Origin: AP-15 sp963796155
Lineage (GTDB): Bacteria; Pseudomonadota; Alphaproteobacteria; ATCC43930; CGMCC-115725
DNA length: 64,000 nt
Direction of reading: 5' to 3'
Assembly: GCA_963796155.1 (NCBI GenBank)
Contig: CAWCKT010000019.1
Span: 1 to 64,000 of the forward strand
How positions within the stretch are numbered: the stretch's first letter is position 1; every line of letters begins with the position of its first letter. The notes under the pieces are model-generated. The model saw nothing but the letters and a program-made list of their open reading frames with translations. It was not told where the DNA came from and ran no database searches. This document shows positions 62,836 to 64,000 of the stretch, piece after piece. Made by a program: the position numbers and the translations under genes.

Positions 62836-63021
62836 CAGCGGGCTCCCTGCGCGGGGTTCAATCACGCCCAGCCTCCGATCAAAAGCTTGATCACATGTTA
62901 AGAATTCACGGGGTTCTTTACAAACCGGCACACTACCGGCAGTGCTCGACCAGTGCACGATTCCAGGGGGCGGGGCCGCAGGAGCTCACTCTGTTCGGGA
63001 TCTAGCGCGTGTAAAAATTGG

Positions 63022-63095
63022 CGTCCCCGGCGTGACTCGAACACGCGACCCACAGTTTAGGAAACTGTTGCTCTATCCGGCTGAGCTACGGGGAC
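63022..63095 (-). tRNA. tRNA-Arg (anticodon CCT)
   Basis: Folds on the minus strand: acceptor GTCCCCG/CGGGGAC, D stem GCTC/GAGC, anticodon stem ACAGT/ACTGT with loop TTCCTAA (anticodon CCT), and T arm GCGTG-TTCGAGT-CACGC. It reads AGG codons. CCA is not encoded. tRNA genes are common integration sites. Confidence 0.97.
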
Positions 63096-63159
63096 GTTAG
63101 CGAGAGAGTACTCTTCCGGCGCGCTGTTTGCCAGCGGTGCGAACCTGACACCGGAACCA

Positions 63160-63236
63160 CCGAGATTGCTTCGCTTTGCTCGCAATGACACCGCAAATAG
63201 CCGTCATTACGAGGAGCGGAGCGACGAAGCAATCTT
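63160..63236. repeat. Dispersed intergenic repeat with inverted arms
   Basis: GATTGCTTCGCTTTGCTCGCAATGAC is matched in inverted orientation by GTCATTACGAGGAGCGGAGCGACGAAGCAATC after a short spacer. This is a common intergenic repeat type in proteobacterial genomes. It sits between tRNA-Arg and the asparagine synthase end and may fold into a long hairpin that ends the latter transcript. Confidence 0.75.
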
Positions 63237-63238
63237 GA

Positions 63239-64000
63239 CTAGACGGCGGCCTCGACCGTCCTGGCCTCGATGTCGGCGCGCGCGGCGCCGCCGTCGACCT
63301 GCCGCAGAAATGCTTCCATCATCGAGAGGGACCACAACGCGGCGCTGTGATCCCGCTCGCCCGATTGATGCTGATCGAGCAGGGTCCCGATCGTCGCCAT
63401 GTCAAAGAGGCCCGCGTCGCGCAGCACGCGCCCGTACAGCATTTCGCCCAGACGCTGGCGCAGCGGGCCGCGGAACCAGGCGGCGAGCGGCACGGCAAAT
63501 CCCTGTTTGGGGCGGTGCAGGATCTCCTTGCTGACGTGCGGTTCGAGGGCGGCCTTGAAGACAGACTTGCCCTCGCGGCCGTGCAGCTTGAGGTGCGAGG
63601 GCAGCCGCGCTGCCCATTCGACCAAGGTGTGGTCGAGCAACGGAACGCGCACCTCGAGCGAGCTTGCCATGCTTGCCCGATCGACCTTGGTCAGGATGTC
63701 GCCCGGCAGGTAGGTCTTGAAATCGGCGTACTGGACCTGCGAGAGCGGATCCTCGCTGTCGCACCGCATCATGTGCGACCTCAACACCTCGGCGGCATTG
63801 TAACCCTGCAGATCACGCGCGAGGTCTGGACTGAACAACCGGCGGCGAAGATCGCTACCGCAAATCGAGACGGACGAGAAATAGGCGTCGGCTGTGTCGC
63901 GCGCCAGCTCCTCCAGGGTCGCCTTCGCGCGCACCGGGCGCGGCGCCCAGTCGAGCTTTGGATAAGCGGCACCAAGCAGGCCAAACAAGGGACGGCGCAG
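63239..64000 (-). CDS. Asparagine synthase-type amidotransferase, exosortase-associated (C-terminal part)
   Basis: The C-terminal ~253 residues of an AsnB-like amidotransferase that continues past the right edge. Text such as YPKLDWAPRPVRAKATLEELARDTADAYFSSVS and DFKTYLPGDILTKVDRASMASSLEVRVPLLDHTLVEW matches the XrtA-system amidotransferase group more than general AsnB. These lie in exopolysaccharide/exosortase loci, so such a locus is expected to the right. The N-terminal glutaminase domain is outside the window. Confidence 0.88.
   Translation of the reverse strand: MRRPLFGLLGAAYPKLDWAPRPVRAKATLEELARDTADAYFSSVSICGSDLRRRLFSPDLARDLQGYNAAEVLRSHMMRCDSEDPLSQVQYADFKTYLPGDILTKVDRASMASSLEVRVPLLDHTLVEWAARLPSHLKLHGREGKSVFKAALEPHVSKEILHRPKQGFAVPLAAWFRGPLRQRLGEMLYGRVLRDAGLFDMATIGTLLDQHQSGERDHSAALWSLSMMEAFLRQVDGGAARADIEARTVEAAV

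Overview
The window is a GC-rich bacterial chromosome segment, most likely from an alphaproteobacterium. The support is a MucR/Ros regulator, the order thrC - M16 peptidase - RimJ-like acetyltransferase, a split gcvPA/gcvPB glycine cleavage operon, the clpS-clpA pair, the prkA-yeaH-spoVR set, scoAB, and a YqgE/AlgH protein. I cannot name the genus. No rRNA genes are present; one tRNA (Arg, anticodon CCT) lies near the right end.

Layout. Positions 1-2.5 kb hold a truncated gene end, mucR, a truncated IS1595-type transposase and a short-chain dehydrogenase. Positions 2.6-9.0 kb look like an accessory, possibly defensive, island: a large RecB-like nuclease/SF1 helicase fusion, two convergent HNH-type genes with visibly more A+T, and a nucleotidyltransferase/HEPN pair. 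Positions 9.2-11.9 kb contain a composite repeat, an acyl-CoA dehydrogenase lacking the usual catalytic Glu, a small broken gene and two paralogous stand-alone receiver domains. Positions 11.9-20.7 kb are a two-gene biosynthetic locus: a single-module fully reducing, C-methylating type I polyketide synthase (KS-AT-DH-MT-ER-KR-ACP) translationally coupled to an alpha-oxoamine synthase. This is the same logic as fungal fumonisin-type pathways, and it is the most interesting system here.

Positions 21.0-25.7 kb are gcvT-gcvH-gcvPA-gcvPB on the minus strand behind a tandem glycine riboswitch whose second aptamer carries a long perfect hairpin. A one-spacer type I-E CRISPR lies just upstream. Positions 26.2-31.7 kb carry a lipoprotein, a CDGSH protein, thrB-rnhA and ugpBAE (no ugpC). 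Positions 31.8-48.4 kb are mostly housekeeping: peroxiredoxin, YqgE, GNAT, M16 peptidase, thrC, a FemAB-like protein, clpA, clpS, tsaD-gpsA, and spoVR-yeaH-prkA. A stretch of about 1.4 kb with no convincing gene follows.

Positions 49.7-52.5 kb are a tightly overlapping opgC-SGNH-SGNH operon, probably for envelope glycan acylation, in which one SGNH protein has lost catalytic residues. Then come scoAB and a secreted protein with a peptidoglycan-binding tail. A TPP riboswitch is followed by thiO-thiS-thiG, where thiO seems to need a non-canonical ATT start. The right end holds a rhomboid protease, a DUF1499 protein, an AlkA-type glycosylase, a GH1 beta-glucosidase, a Flp pilin, tRNA-Arg and the C-terminal part of an exosortase-type asparagine synthase running off the edge. 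Short dispersed repeats (a TTCCCTGCC-based composite, GC-rich hairpins, and a repeat beside the tRNA) are scattered between genes.
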